DNA from: Limnoperna fortunei
Taxonomy: Eukaryota > Mollusca > Bivalvia > Mytilida > Modiolidae
Assembly (NCBI GenBank): GCA_944474755.1
Contig: OX104113.1
Location: 26,788,432-26,852,431, forward strand
Reading direction: 5' to 3'
DNA length: 64,000 bases
In this document: positions 42,681-52,587 of the stretch, in pieces
Position numbering within the stretch: the first letter of the stretch is position 1
Layout: every line of letters starts with the position of its first letter
The notes under the pieces: model-generated
What the model was told of the DNA's origin: nothing
The model's input: only the letters and a program-made list of their open reading frames with translations
The model's database searches: none
Program-made: the position numbers and the translations under genes

Positions 42681-42757
42681 ATCGATCGATCGATCGATCA
42701 ATCAACCGATCGATTGATAAATCAAGCAATCAATCAATCAATCAATCAATCAATCGA
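42651..42757. repeat. ATCA microsatellite with an internal GATC tract
   Basis: (ATCA)n changes to (ATCG)n over about 30 bases and then returns to (ATCA)n. It follows a SINE-like piece (GGCTCAAATTCTCCGCCCC) and is likely its expanded tail. Confidence 0.85.
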
Positions 42758-42969
42758 ACCATTGATTTACAAAATCTCAAAAATCTTATCTGGGGACTTC
42801 AGTGCCATTTTAAAACCGACATTTCAAGCAATATTACAGAAAACATGGAGTATATTCAATGACAGCATTTTATATTTATGTTTTTAAGTTAAGCAATACA
42901 CGAATCAAAAAAACAAAACAAAACAAAAACAAATTAGTTTGTTTACAAATAACTAATAAGTAGAATGCT

Positions 42970-43142
42970 TTAGTTATCATTGTCACGTGATCTCAAACAA
43001 CATGTCAAGTTGTTGAAAATTTTCCTTATTTCTGTACGTCTGTTCTTTTGTGTCTGTGTTTTCTTTGCGGTTAGTGGACCAATATTTAGAAATTCCTGCT
43101 CAACACTTGATTTTGACTGTTTATTCTCCATTATTTTTGTCT
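42970..43142 (-). CDS. Paralogue A coding exon 5 with stop
   Basis: 173 nt, acceptor TTTGCAG|A. It encodes ETKIMENKQSKSSVEQEF, then RRTEIRKIFNNLTCCLRSRD and NDN, then stop. Confidence 0.85.
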
Positions 43143-45195
43143 CTGCAAAAAATATCCAACAAGTTTTAAAAGCATGCAAGTTATGAAAAAAAAATATGCT
43201 GTAACGTTTCTGTGTTGTTTGGGGTTTAACGCCGAATCCGGCAACTTTTCAGCGAAACCAGTGACTAGTTTTATTGGGTGAGGATGTAGGAGTACAGGGT
43301 AAAAGTCGGCAGTATTTAGATGTTTAAATCGGGATTATATTCCCGAAATAATCCAGGACTCCGTTGATTTTTACGCCAACAACGTCTGACGTTTGATTGC
43401 TTAATGATGCAATTTTCAAGTGAATCCATGTTTTATTTATGGTCCCAAAGACAGTGACGTCTAATTTAATAACTAGTGGCGTCATACAAATATAACAAGT
43501 CTTGGGTCAGGTATTTATATTGGAATCAAAATAACTGACAAAAGCCTTATAAATAGGTCTTGGTTTCTATCATTTGTATCTAAAAATCAAAGCTTTATAC
43601 GTAGTAACAGTTCCAGGACACATGTGAACCCTGACTTGTGAGGATGGATGTTTCAATACAATGTACCTTGCATCTGTTGACTAACTGTGTTTCTTGCCAC
43701 TTGATCTATTTGTCCTTTCAGGGCCAAGATCATACAGTCAGATGTGGCAACAATCTGGTTTCTCTACAAAAGGAAACGTTTTCAGATGACATTATTTTAT
43801 TATGAAGTTGACAACACGACGAATACAAAAAGGCCATTAACAGTTAAAAGCAGATAATTTCAATGCCAGTTGTTTCATAATGCAAGTAAAGCTTAAATCG
43901 TTCTGTTGTTATGACATTTATTTGAATGTTTAATTATAATTTTTATAGTCTGATCCAAATGAAAAATAAAAGATGAAAAAAGACATATTGTGCTGTTAAT
44001 TACTAAAATTACCTTAAAAATTCTGTCTATGAGACGACGAAAGAAATGTCTTCTGTCTGCATACTGTTGAGCTATATAATAGATACCACATCCTTGAATA
44101 GATTATGTACATAAATTAATATGCATGTATTTACTTAATCGTTTTCTGTGTCATAGAAAACCGAAACAAATTCAAATTACGTTTTATGGTAGTTATACGT
44201 GCTATAAATGAAAATTATAAATTTTGCTATAATACCAAGAGAAGTAGGAGTCACTTCGATCCTTACCATGCTCCCTTTGAATGTGTTCTGATCCTTCGGA
44301 TGAACGCCCAGTGGTCTGAATTAGTTCCCCTTTAAATATTTCATTGTCTGCAGTGTGATCACTTGTGCAAGTTGGAGTTGTGTTGTCTTTGGCAACAGTA
44401 TCTTTATTCTGTGTTAAAACAATAAGCAAATAGTAAATAGCCTCAAACTTGTTTATTAAGTAAACGTAAAGAAAGTTGTTTGTTTGTTTGTTTGTTTGTT
44501 TAAATGGCATTTATTGCAAAGTTCAGAAATTGTTCACAGAATACCCAGTAATAAAACACGTAAAGCAAGGAATCTGGCAGTCCTTGTCAATATAAAGTTA
44601 GTGTCGGCATATCCCATCCGAAGTCAGAAACGAACTCGCAACCTTAGTAATAGACGAATGACTACCTTAACCACTCGACCACAGAGGTTTAAAAAAGTGC
44701 ATGAAAGATCTAATAATATTTTGATTAAAATAGTATCTGTCACGTAAACGAAAGCGTAAACTGTTGGTTCCTTGTTTTCCGTCTGCCTCTAGAATATACT
44801 AATTGATCTTTCCCGATCATCAGTATGACATCTTCGAATTAGTTGTTTGTATGAAAAGTATTTTAATAATTGCTTACTCAATCATCGTGACAGCATTACA
44901 TTTGTACCTTGATATTTTTCTTCATCTGTGTGTTTTGATGGAGTGCCGTTTCATTTCGTTTTTCCTGTCTTTCAACAGCAGCCATGAGCTTAATATACTC
45001 GTTATTTCTAACGGCATCGAAGAATTTTATTCTTTCCTCGACACTACACGTTTCCAAATCACAGTCCGTGCTTTTTGACGTCGCATCTCCGTTCAAGTCT
45101 GAATTCACCAGTTTCACGGCAGCCTCGATAACAGAGAAAACATAGCTTTGGACTTTAAGACGAAATTCTTCTGTAACGAAATCTGATTTCTCCAT
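42970..45195 (-). CDS. Unrecognised 259-aa protein, paralogue A (5 coding exons)
   Basis: I do not recognise the family. The exons join in phase to 780 nt including the stop, with a non-coding 5' exon upstream (45803 and above). The protein has an N-terminal amphipathic helix (residues about 6-31, with VFSVIEAAVKLV), an acidic linker, a helix ERIKFFDAV, a polar middle (GRSSEGSEHIQREH), a basic HFFRRLIDRIFKRNQ segment, and a basic C-terminus IFNNLTCCLRSRD. I see no signal peptide or membrane span. Every exon has a counterpart in copy B at the same phases and nearly the same lengths (80, 97 and 173 nt identical), which strongly supports the model. One acceptor is AAG (exon at 44092), where copy B has CAG. 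Confidence 0.85.
43205..43310 (-). mobile_element. 3' half of a Meta-type SINE
   Basis: On the minus strand it ends ...GTTTCGCTGAAAAGTTGCCG, then GATTCGGCGTTAAACCCC, the core and 3' end of the SINE family. The tRNA-like head is missing. Confidence 0.65.
43667..43763 (-). CDS. Paralogue A coding exon 4
   Basis: 97 nt, phase 0-1, acceptor TTTGTAG|A and donor CAAG|GTACAT. It encodes RNQIVATSDCMILALKGQ, then IDQVARNTVSQQMQ. Confidence 0.83.
44013..44092 (-). CDS. Paralogue A coding exon 3
   Basis: 80 nt, acceptor ATTCAAG|G (non-CAG) and donor AAG|GTAATT. It encodes CGIYYIAQQYADRRHFFRRL and IDRIFK. Confidence 0.8.
44267..44408 (-). CDS. Paralogue A coding exon 2
   Basis: 142 nt, phase 0-1, acceptor ACACAG|A and donor CATG|GTAAGG. 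It encodes NKDTVAKDN, then DNEIFKGELIQTTGRSSEGS. Confidence 0.85.
44483..44695 (-). mobile_element. Meta-type SINE between paralogue A exons 1 and 2
   Basis: On the minus strand it has the head CCTCTGTGGTCGAGTGGTTA (A-box-like), then GGTTGCGAGTTCG (B-box-like). The tail is (AAAC)n at 44483-44500. It is a fairly intact tRNA-like promoter region. Confidence 0.75.
44908..45195 (-). CDS. Paralogue A coding exon 1 (residues 1-96)
   Basis: The acceptor TTTTAG|T lies one base before ATG. The donor is AAG|GTACAA. It carries the N-terminal helix and the FFDAVRNNEYIKLMAAVERQ segment. Confidence 0.85.
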
Positions 45196-45802
45196 ACTAA
45201 AATGGAATAAGCAATTGTTACAAAAAAAAAACACCACCAAGTTGAAGAACACGTTAAAATTCTATGTTTCTTATTGAATTCAAAGTAAAACAACCCAAAT
45301 GATTTTTCTTAAAACGTCTTCTGTAATTTTTAAGTATATTTATGATTGCTTTACATTTCCACAAATCTTTTTTAGAATTTTTCCTTAATTTAAATTTTCC
45401 AAAGTGTGTTGGTCTATACTTGAGTTAAGGAAAATTATTGCAGTACGTTTCCCGAAGCAGGGTCGGTCGCAGAAATGTAAGTTCTAATCCCATCGATAAA
45501 AGAAAGATATCAAGAAAGTTTTCAATCATTTCCAATTTGATTACGAGTACAGTATAATAATTTGGACAAACATGTTCACTTATGTTATATTTGTATTATA
45601 CGATTACCCGGTAATGACAGCGTTAGTATTTTCCGTAGTGTTAATATGTATGTTATGCTCCTACCGCCTATTTAGTACCTCTCGACACTAAGTATTTCAT
45701 TTTATACTTCATTTTATTTTTAGCGTAATTATAATTTATTTAAAAAAGAATCGGAATCAATCGCACCGTAAATAATTTGAAATACTTTGGAAATAGACTT
45801 AC
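45196..45802. other. Paralogue A first intron
   Basis: 607 bases. No array is present, unlike the corresponding intron of copy B. I see nothing else in it. Confidence 0.55.
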
Positions 45803-45860
45803 CTTTTTCTTTTTCAAAGTATAAAATATCCACCAATACCAAGAGAAATTTATCTACTTC
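45803..45860 (-). other. Paralogue A non-coding first exon (5' UTR), approximate 5' limit
   Basis: AAAAAG|GTAAGT is a consensus donor at 45802. The upstream bases (TTGGTATTGGTGGATA) are conserved in copy B. It pairs with the acceptor at 45197. The transcription start is not defined. Confidence 0.6.
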
Positions 45861-45921
45861 TAGCTTTAAATTGTCATCAACCTTCTCACGTTGTGAATCT
45901 TTTCGTGTTAACGTCGATAGA

Positions 45922-45966
45922 ACCTAATATTATGACGTTGACGTTAGTAACGTAAGCACGTGACTG
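45922..45966 (-). promoter_or_regulatory. Promoter block shared by both paralogues (copy A)
   Basis: ATTATGACGTTGACGTTAGT, then AACGTAAGCACGTGAC, is nearly identical to 55022-55058 upstream of copy B, while the sequences around it have diverged. It contains TGACG/CGTCA CRE-like half-sites and a CACGTG E-box core. It is probably a bZIP or bHLH-ZIP site cluster, inferred only from motif and conservation. Confidence 0.55.
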
Positions 45967-47590
45967 CAAATTATCCAGTCAAAAGATAGCAGGCACAAGC
46001 GGAACGTCGCTCGGCAATTTCCGTCAAGGGTAGAATAGTATTCGGATCTGATTGACAACGGGTTCTTGTTTTACAAAACGCCCACGTTGTATCATGTATG
46101 GTTTGTTAACTGCATAAGTCACGACATTCTGTATCAAAAGAGATTGTAATTGTTCTTACCAGTATGAAAATTTAATATGGTCTAGATTAGAAGTGTATGC
46201 GGAAGCCGTGTTTTTTCGATTTCGACACCAGCCTTGTCTCCTTGTACTAAAGAAAACAACTGACACAATATATGCATAATATTTTACATATTCTGTAAGT
46301 TATTGTACAATGCATTGCCACGGTCAAATGCATTCACAAAGCTCCACCTTTAGACATCATTGAAAATATATTGCGGTAAAACCCTACAGCTTTATATGAC
46401 AAGAAGGGTTATGGTTAGATTACAGTTAGGATTTGATATTGAGGGCAGTTAGGGTTATGGTTATATCGAATAGTTTAGTTAGGGTTCGATTACATTTATG
46501 GTTGATATTGATGGTAATTAGATCTATGGTTATGTTGGTGAGAATAGTTGTGCCGAGTACAGCTAGTGTAATTTACATTAGGTGTTGGCTTGTCTTGTTG
46601 TTATGATGTTGTTACTGAATACAGTTAGGATTTTTGTTACCGAGTACAGTTACAAAAATCCTAACTGTACTCAGTAACATCATAACCACAAGACAAGCTA
46701 ACACCTAAATGTTATAGTAATGAATACAGTTTGAGCTACGGTAATGTAATATATAGTCAAGGCTGAGGTTATGTTGTAGAGTACTGTTAGAGACCAACCG
46801 TTTTCACATCGGGCGGAGGTAATTTTATGGTAAAGTTGTGTAGGCTATTTTAGTTGGTGTCATGGTTCGGTAGGGTTAGAGTGATAATTTTTAATCAAAT
46901 TAAGGTTAAAATTATGTTGTTAGTTTAGCTACTAGTAATTGTTATCGTGTTTCTCACTGACAGAGTTATAGTTATGTTATCGAGTGCAGTTAAGGCAAAG
47001 GTTGTAGTTGTCGCATGCAGTTAGTTCAGACAGTGTTAGGGTAATAAGGAGATTACTGCATTGTACTTAAGTTTGGTGGCATCAGATCACTAAATTATGT
47101 CGACAAGTCTTCAAATACACCACGGCAAAGACAATAGAAATCTGACTCCACTGACTTAAATGAGGTATTTAATTTGTTTACAGAAAATAACGTCTGCGCT
47201 TTCGTTAAAGACATGGAATTAATGCAATGAAATAATTAACATTGTCCACTGAGAATTGACTCCATTATTAGAGTGTAGTTAAGTACTGTCAGGGTTTTGT
47301 TTTTGTGTGCAAGTTCAAGTTAGTGTTAGAGTTGTGGTTTTGAGAAGCCTTAAGGCAAACCATGTGTTCATAATTATATCTGAGCTTCAGGTTTTTTGTT
47401 GACTACAGCTGGGTTTAAAGTTATTTCAGTTAGTGAGAAAAGTTAGGATTATGGTTATGTTGTCGAGCAGTTAGAGTTGGGGTTCTGTTGTTGAATTAAT
47501 ATAGTTAGTATCCTTCAGTAGTACAGATAGGATAAGAGTTATGAGTATGGTTAGGGTTAGGATTATGTTTTTGGGAGCAGGGAAAGTTAG
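45967..47590. repeat. Spacer with decayed TTAGGGTT-like repeats
   Basis: From about 46400 to 47590, phrases such as GTTAGGGTTATGGTTATGTT and GAGTACAGTTAGG recur irregularly. They resemble telomere-type repeats but are far too degenerate to be an interstitial telomere. The stretch contains the inverted repeat 46574-46712. Confidence 0.6.
46574..46712. repeat. Inverted repeat with ~62-bp arms
   Basis: The left arm (ACATTAGGTGTTGGCTTGTC ... ACAGTTAGGATTTTTGT) is mirrored by the right arm (ACAAAAATCCTAACTGT ... GACAAGCTAACACCTAAATG) around a short loop (TACCGAGTACAGT). Confidence 0.88.
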
Positions 47591-47599
47591 AGTTTGCGA

Positions 47600-49200
47600 T
47601 TTCTAGAATTTGCCAGCTACAACAAGCTGAAGCTGGTGAACGCATTAGGCCCACATAAAACATCCAGGATTCGGACATTGCATCGCCCGAATTAAAGTCA
47701 CTACAACCAAATCAACTTTATTATGATCAAAAGGAGCTTCCAGTCCAATGTTAACATCGCCAAGATGAGCACGTACATGGAGCACACATTGGAAGTGATC
47801 TTGACTGAGTGATGATGACCTTTCGTCTCCACCTACAAAGGTCAGGGCTGTACAAGAATCATGTTTGATCTCAAGAAACTGAAAGACCCAAAAATATTGA
47901 AAGCATTCCAAGCGAGAAAGAGAAATTTACCTTGTGCTGAGTGCACAGACACGAACACGAACACACGGATTAGCACGTCCAACACAGCAGTGACCGAAAT
48001 AAGTGAGATTCTCTGTCAAACATCGATCAGCTATAAAATCCGCCATCACTGCTGATATTCTACATCTGTGACAAGCGTAGGAAGTTAAAGAAACAGCAAT
48101 CAATGAAAGAAGGAACACAACAGTAAAGAGCTCTCAACCGATAATTCAAGAAAAGCACAAACATGCAAAAGAAACCTGGATCGAAGAACAATATCAAGAA
48201 ATAGTACACTGCCTTAAGAAAAATAACCGTAAGAAAGGTTACCAACTGGTGATAGACCTGACCAGTACAAAACAAGGAAGCTCATCAACCATGCAGGATA
48301 GAGATGGGAACTGTTTTACAGAAAACGAAAACATGTTACAAGGATGAACATAGTACTGTTCCTATTTGTACAACCTCACGGCTACAGGGCATCAAAACAT
48401 ATTTAACAGCCCACCAGAATCCAACAACGACAGCTTTCCAGTTCTCCGGGAAAATGTAGAACACGCAGCAGTCACTGAAAAAATGGAAGTTGTTTGGGGT
48501 AGGCAATTTCCCAGCAGAACTATTACATGCAGGCGGAGAAGCCGTGATATAAGCTCCTTTCAAATAATCTGTAACAAGATATGGCAGACAGGGGAATGGC
48601 CCACACCTGGATACAGTCACTGATAATAATCCTCCCAAAGAAAGGCAACCTACAGCTATGTAAGAACTATCAGACTTGTATGCCACATTAGCTAAAACTG
48701 CTAAAGGAACAGGCAGAAAGATAAAAACTTATAGAACAATAGGCTTCAGACCAAGGCGCAGCACAACAGAGTAGATCTTTTATCGTATATTATTGTGTGG
48801 AAAATACCTCCAACGTGGACCCACAGCAGATCTCTAAGGATAGTGTCCACATAAATCAGATGTTTCCGACAACTGCTTGGTATTTCATACAGAAATCATA
48901 TCACAAACGAGGAAGTAAAAGACAGAATCGGGCAAGCCATTGAACCTTATGCAGACCAACTGACCACAGTAATAAAGGAAAACTAAAATGGTATGGACAT
49001 GACACACGATCATCAGGGCGAGCCAAAACATTCATGCAAGGTAGTGTTAAAGGAGGGAGAAGAAGAGGCAGACAGAAAAAGTGATGGGAAGACATTTAAG
49101 ACTGGACAGACTTAGCACTGTGCGACACACTGAGGAAGTTAGAGGTCAGAGATGGTTGGAATTAATTATAAGTGGTGTCCCGACGGTCACAGACAGACAG
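47600..49200 (+). mobile_element. Degenerate non-LTR retrotransposon (endonuclease-RT type)
   Basis: Pieces in order, in shifting plus-strand frames: an endonuclease C-terminus (FLEFASYNKLKLVNALGPHK), 'FDLKKLKDPKILKAFQA' at about 47861, an RT-like 'FQIICNKIWQTGEWPTPGYS' near 48560, 'LPKKGNL' near 48640, 'GFRPRRSTTE' near 48745, and the LINE 3' end 'KLKWYGHDTRSSGRAKTF' then 'GGRRRGRQKK' near 48980-49080. There are many stops and frameshifts. It is inactive and 5' truncated. The clade is not resolved. Confidence 0.85.
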
Positions 49201-49969
49201 ACAGGTATATTGAGTAAATTTGGTCATTGTAATGGTTAGGATTTTATTGTTGACAACACTTAAGGTTTTGACTTGATCATTATTGAAGTCTGTCTCTCAA
49301 TACGATCAGACATATTCGTCCGGAGCACCTGAGTGCACCCATAGTTTTTATTGGTTCGGGTTTCACTCTTTCTGTTTTTGTGTGTTTGGTTTTTGTGTTG
49401 CGCTGTGTATGTTTGTCTATATCAGGATTTGTAACTGTCCCTTCACTTTTGGTTCTTGTTCGGTCAAATTTCTTTGCTATTTTTCTTTTTTTTAAATACA
49501 TGTGTATTTATTTCTTTGACCGAAATTAAATTCTAAACAGTTAGATGAATTGGCTGGCAGGATTCACAGTAAGTTTATTTTATGTGATCATTGTATACCT
49601 GTTATATAAGTATAGTCAGCAGTTACCTCCGAGTATTCAGATTTCATCATCCATTAAACAGGCAACATGACTGAAAACTGTTGAAAGCAATATAAAACCT
49701 CTCTGACAACTAACAGTACGTTTCATTCCATATCGGTACTAAGCTTTGTCGATAGAAATTGATGTCGATATATCAGAAGTGTGGCCTTATTCCCAAATTT
49801 CATGTATACTTTAGGATTCGGTAGTTGTGGTATAATCTGAACGCAGACTGCAATTGTATTATTATATTTTAACATTTTAAAACAGAGTTTTAAAATAAAC
49901 ATTTTGAACACAAATCAAACAAATCAAAATAAATTAGTTTGTTTATAAGTAACTAATAAGTAGAATGCT
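49201..49969. other. Spacer below paralogue B
   Basis: No gene is seen. The last ~60 bases before 49970 (TAGTTTGTTTATAAGTAACT) match those below copy A, marking the downstream edge of the gene duplication. Confidence 0.6.
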
Positions 49970-50142
49970 TTAGTTATCACTGTCACGTGATCTCAAACAG
50001 CAGGTCAAGTTGTTGAAAAATTTCCGTATTCCTGTACGTCTTGTTCTTGGTGTCTGTGTATTCTCTGTTGCACCGGGGAACGTATTCTGACATTTTGTCT
50101 CAACACTGAATTTTGACTGTGGATTCTCTAGTATTTCAGTCT
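49970..50142 (-). CDS. Paralogue B coding exon 5 with stop
   Basis: 173 nt, acceptor TTTACAG|A. It encodes ETEILENPQSKFSVETKC, then RRTGIRKFFNNLTCCLRSRD and SDN, then stop. Confidence 0.82.
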
Positions 50143-52470
50143 CTGTAAACATATATGCAGATTTATATTTTAAAAGTTGTACGTAAGTATGGACTCTATA
50201 GAAGAATACACCACTGATTAAAATATTCCTTACATTGAAAATAATACAGAAAACAAAACATTCACAATACACTATAAATTACACTCATGAGTGATCTGTA
50301 AAATACATAGCGCTATACTCGGAATTTTTGTTTACGCCAGTAGTCCGCATATCCAGAACTGATTGCTTATTCTTAACCACTTACAGGCACAGAGATCATA
50401 ACTGGTTCCCAGATATAAACTTTGCTACATGTCATCCCGCGTTTACTGCATGAATACATTTGTTGTCATCCCGTGGTGTTTGCAAACAAAGACCGATGTT
50501 CGTAAAAAAAATACACGAAATCGTATTTTTTTTTATTTAGTCTACACTTTGATAAGGTTTTATACAAAAAGTACTGAGTTTGTACGCGAGGCTTATCCAC
50601 CATGACAGTTATCTATATTGTGGCGTCTAACAATGGTGTGGCAAATGTGTTGTTGCCGTAGGATGCATAGAATCCTTTGCGTGGAGATTGGTTCTAAACA
50701 TTTAGCTTTTAAAATATTGGAGATGACAACTTAAATTCACAAATTGAAGGTTTCTTTTCCTAACGCAAACTTTACATGCTTATCGAAGCAACAAAACCAG
50801 GTATTCGTTCGTGGTTCTATTTACCGTATTACAATCGAACCAACGTAACCCTGACTTTTGTAATAGTGCACATCTGTAGATCTTGTTCACTCTTATTTTA
50901 CCTAAATAAGGTTGACACGTAAAAACGTATGCTTTCGGTAAGTTTCAATATAATGTACCTTGCATGTCTTGGCTAATTGTTTCACTTTCCGCTTGATCTT
51001 TTTGTCTTTTCTGATCCACGATCATACTGTCCGATTTGGAAGCAAGCTGGTTTCTCTGCAAAAAAGTAAATGATTCCTAAAACAATGATATTTTGTAATA
51101 TTAATGTCAGAACCACGGTAAAGCTAATAAAAAATTCAAAACACCGTAGTTGCAAATGTTCTTAATAATTCTTTTCGCCAGTTGTTATATGTTTATACCG
51201 ACTTTAAACCAAATGTAAAATAAACACGAACCGACGTCGTGGTTTCATATCTAGTATTTAAATTACCTTGAAAATTCTATCTAGGAGCCGACGAAAGAAA
51301 TGTCTACTGTCTGCGTCATTTTGACGGATATCATAAGTACTATAGCCTGTAAAAGAGATATATGACAAAAATCTATACCGGTATTAATTTAATCGAAGCA
51401 CATTTACGTTGCTGCGGTAATTACTCGCACCACCATAAAATGATAGATTATGCCACTTTGATTCTTACTGTGCTCTCTATTAACCCATTCCGACCCCTCA
51501 GATGAACATCCGCTGATCTGGATTGTCTCCCCTTTAAGTATTTCATTATCTGCATTATGTCCTTTACCGCCTGACGGTAAGCTTTCTCTGGCAACCGCGT
51601 CTCGATTCTGTGGAAACAAACATGAAATAGTAAAAATTACCGTCATGGTATTTTTAAATATAAGCTTTTGTATACAGTTTGTATTCTTTTGAGGCATCTG
51701 CAAAACGGAAGCAAAGGGAAATGTAATTTTATTTTGATTGAAACAATATTTGTCATTTTACAATGATAAAACTTTGAATGTTTTAGATAGTGTTATATGG
51801 TCCATTTCATTCAAGCCACATCCGGTACGTCAATATTCTGGAGGTTATATATATTGCCTGATCATTGTTCTCTTCCGATCACCCGTGTTCCGTCTTTGAA
51901 TGAATAAATTAATTGTTAATAGGTTATTTATATTAATCACTTATTATTCAGTGATGGTAAAAGCCATGCGCCTATCACTAAATAATGGAAACACTCATAA
52001 TGCTTTGTAGATTGTCTAGGCAACGATTTACATGTATTATGTCTACAGAGAACGTATATGTAACACAGATTTAAACATTAATACCGTAATGTTTTAAAAT
52101 AAGCTTTTGAACGAACAACAGAAACGAGTCAAATTTAGATTTAATGATAAGCCAACATTTTTTTTCCTTTTCAAACTCTACCTTTATGTCTGAGTCGTTT
52201 TGTTAAAGATCCTTGTCGTTTAGGCTTTCCTGTCTTCCAAAAGCAGCCATGAATTTAATATACTCATTTTTTTCTTACGGCATCAAAGAATTTTATTCTT
52301 TGCTCTTCACTACAGTTTTCCATATCGCTCAGATTACAGTCCGACAATTTGGACATTTCTTCTTTGCTCGATTCTAAATTCATCTTTCTTACTGCAGACT
52401 CGATAATAGAGCGAATATAATTCCGTACATTTAGCCGGAATTCTTCTGTTACGAATTCTGATTCCGCCAT
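49970..52470 (-). CDS. Unrecognised protein, paralogue B (disrupted or rescued by a cryptic donor)
   Basis: The five coding exons mirror paralogue A. The last three have identical lengths (80, 97, 173 nt) and exon 2 is 3 nt shorter. In exon 1 (start ATG at 52470), the A-like donor at 52181 would include a one-base frameshift in an A-run (near 52266-52272) and, even with the frame corrected, an in-frame TAA. A GTAAGA immediately after FFDA (GCC|GTAAGA, exon 52279-52470, 192 nt) joins in phase to exon 2, giving an open 226-aa product lacking ~32 residues. Motifs kept are TEEFRLNVRNYIRSIIESAV, NADNEILKGE, SRHFFRRLLDRIFK and KFFNNLTCCLRSRD. It is either a shortened functional copy or a young pseudogene. 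Confidence 0.75.
50959..51055 (-). CDS. Paralogue B coding exon 4
   Basis: 97 nt, acceptor TTGCAG|A and donor CAAG|GTACAT. It encodes RNQLASKSDSMIVDQKRQ, then QAESETISQDMQ. Confidence 0.82.
51267..51346 (-). CDS. Paralogue B coding exon 3
   Basis: 80 nt, acceptor TTACAG|G and donor AAG|GTAATT. It encodes YSTYDIRQNDADSRHFFRRL and LDRIFK. Confidence 0.82.
51469..51607 (-). CDS. Paralogue B coding exon 2
   Basis: 139 nt, phase 0-1, acceptor TCCACAG|A and donor CACA|GTAAGA. It encodes NRDAVARESLPSGGKG, then ETIQISGCSSEGSEWVNREH. Confidence 0.8.
52279..52470 (-). CDS. Paralogue B coding exon 1, short form
   Basis: The acceptor TTTTCAG|T lies one base before ATG. It encodes MAESEFVTEEFRLNVRNYIR ... 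RIKFFDA. The donor GCC|GTAAGA is proposed here. The A-like alternative ends at 52182. Confidence 0.65.
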
Positions 52471-52587
52471 ACTGAAAAATTTAATCGGCTATGTTACAGA
52501 AAAAATATATTCGGAAAACTAAGTCGAGTATTAAAATGAGAATGCTATCAATTCAATTAAAATGATTTCATTGAAAATGCATCAATG

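Larger units (their letters stand above)
38831..42969. other. Intergenic region between DRC7 and paralogue A
   Basis: The region contains a MITE right half split by a LINE fragment (39440-40210), a two-copy tandem repeat (41527-41795), a SINE-like piece followed by an ATCA/GATC microsatellite (42570-42757), and otherwise unassigned sequence. An ACTTCCGGTT ETS-like motif lies near 38992. Confidence 0.6.

Noticed and set aside
46390..47590. Interstitial telomere
   Set aside because: There are no runs of exact TTAGGG; the repeats are irregular and mixed with other phrases.
47645..48686. Several 60-116 aa open frames on both strands
   Set aside because: They are fragments or antisense of the degenerate LINE.
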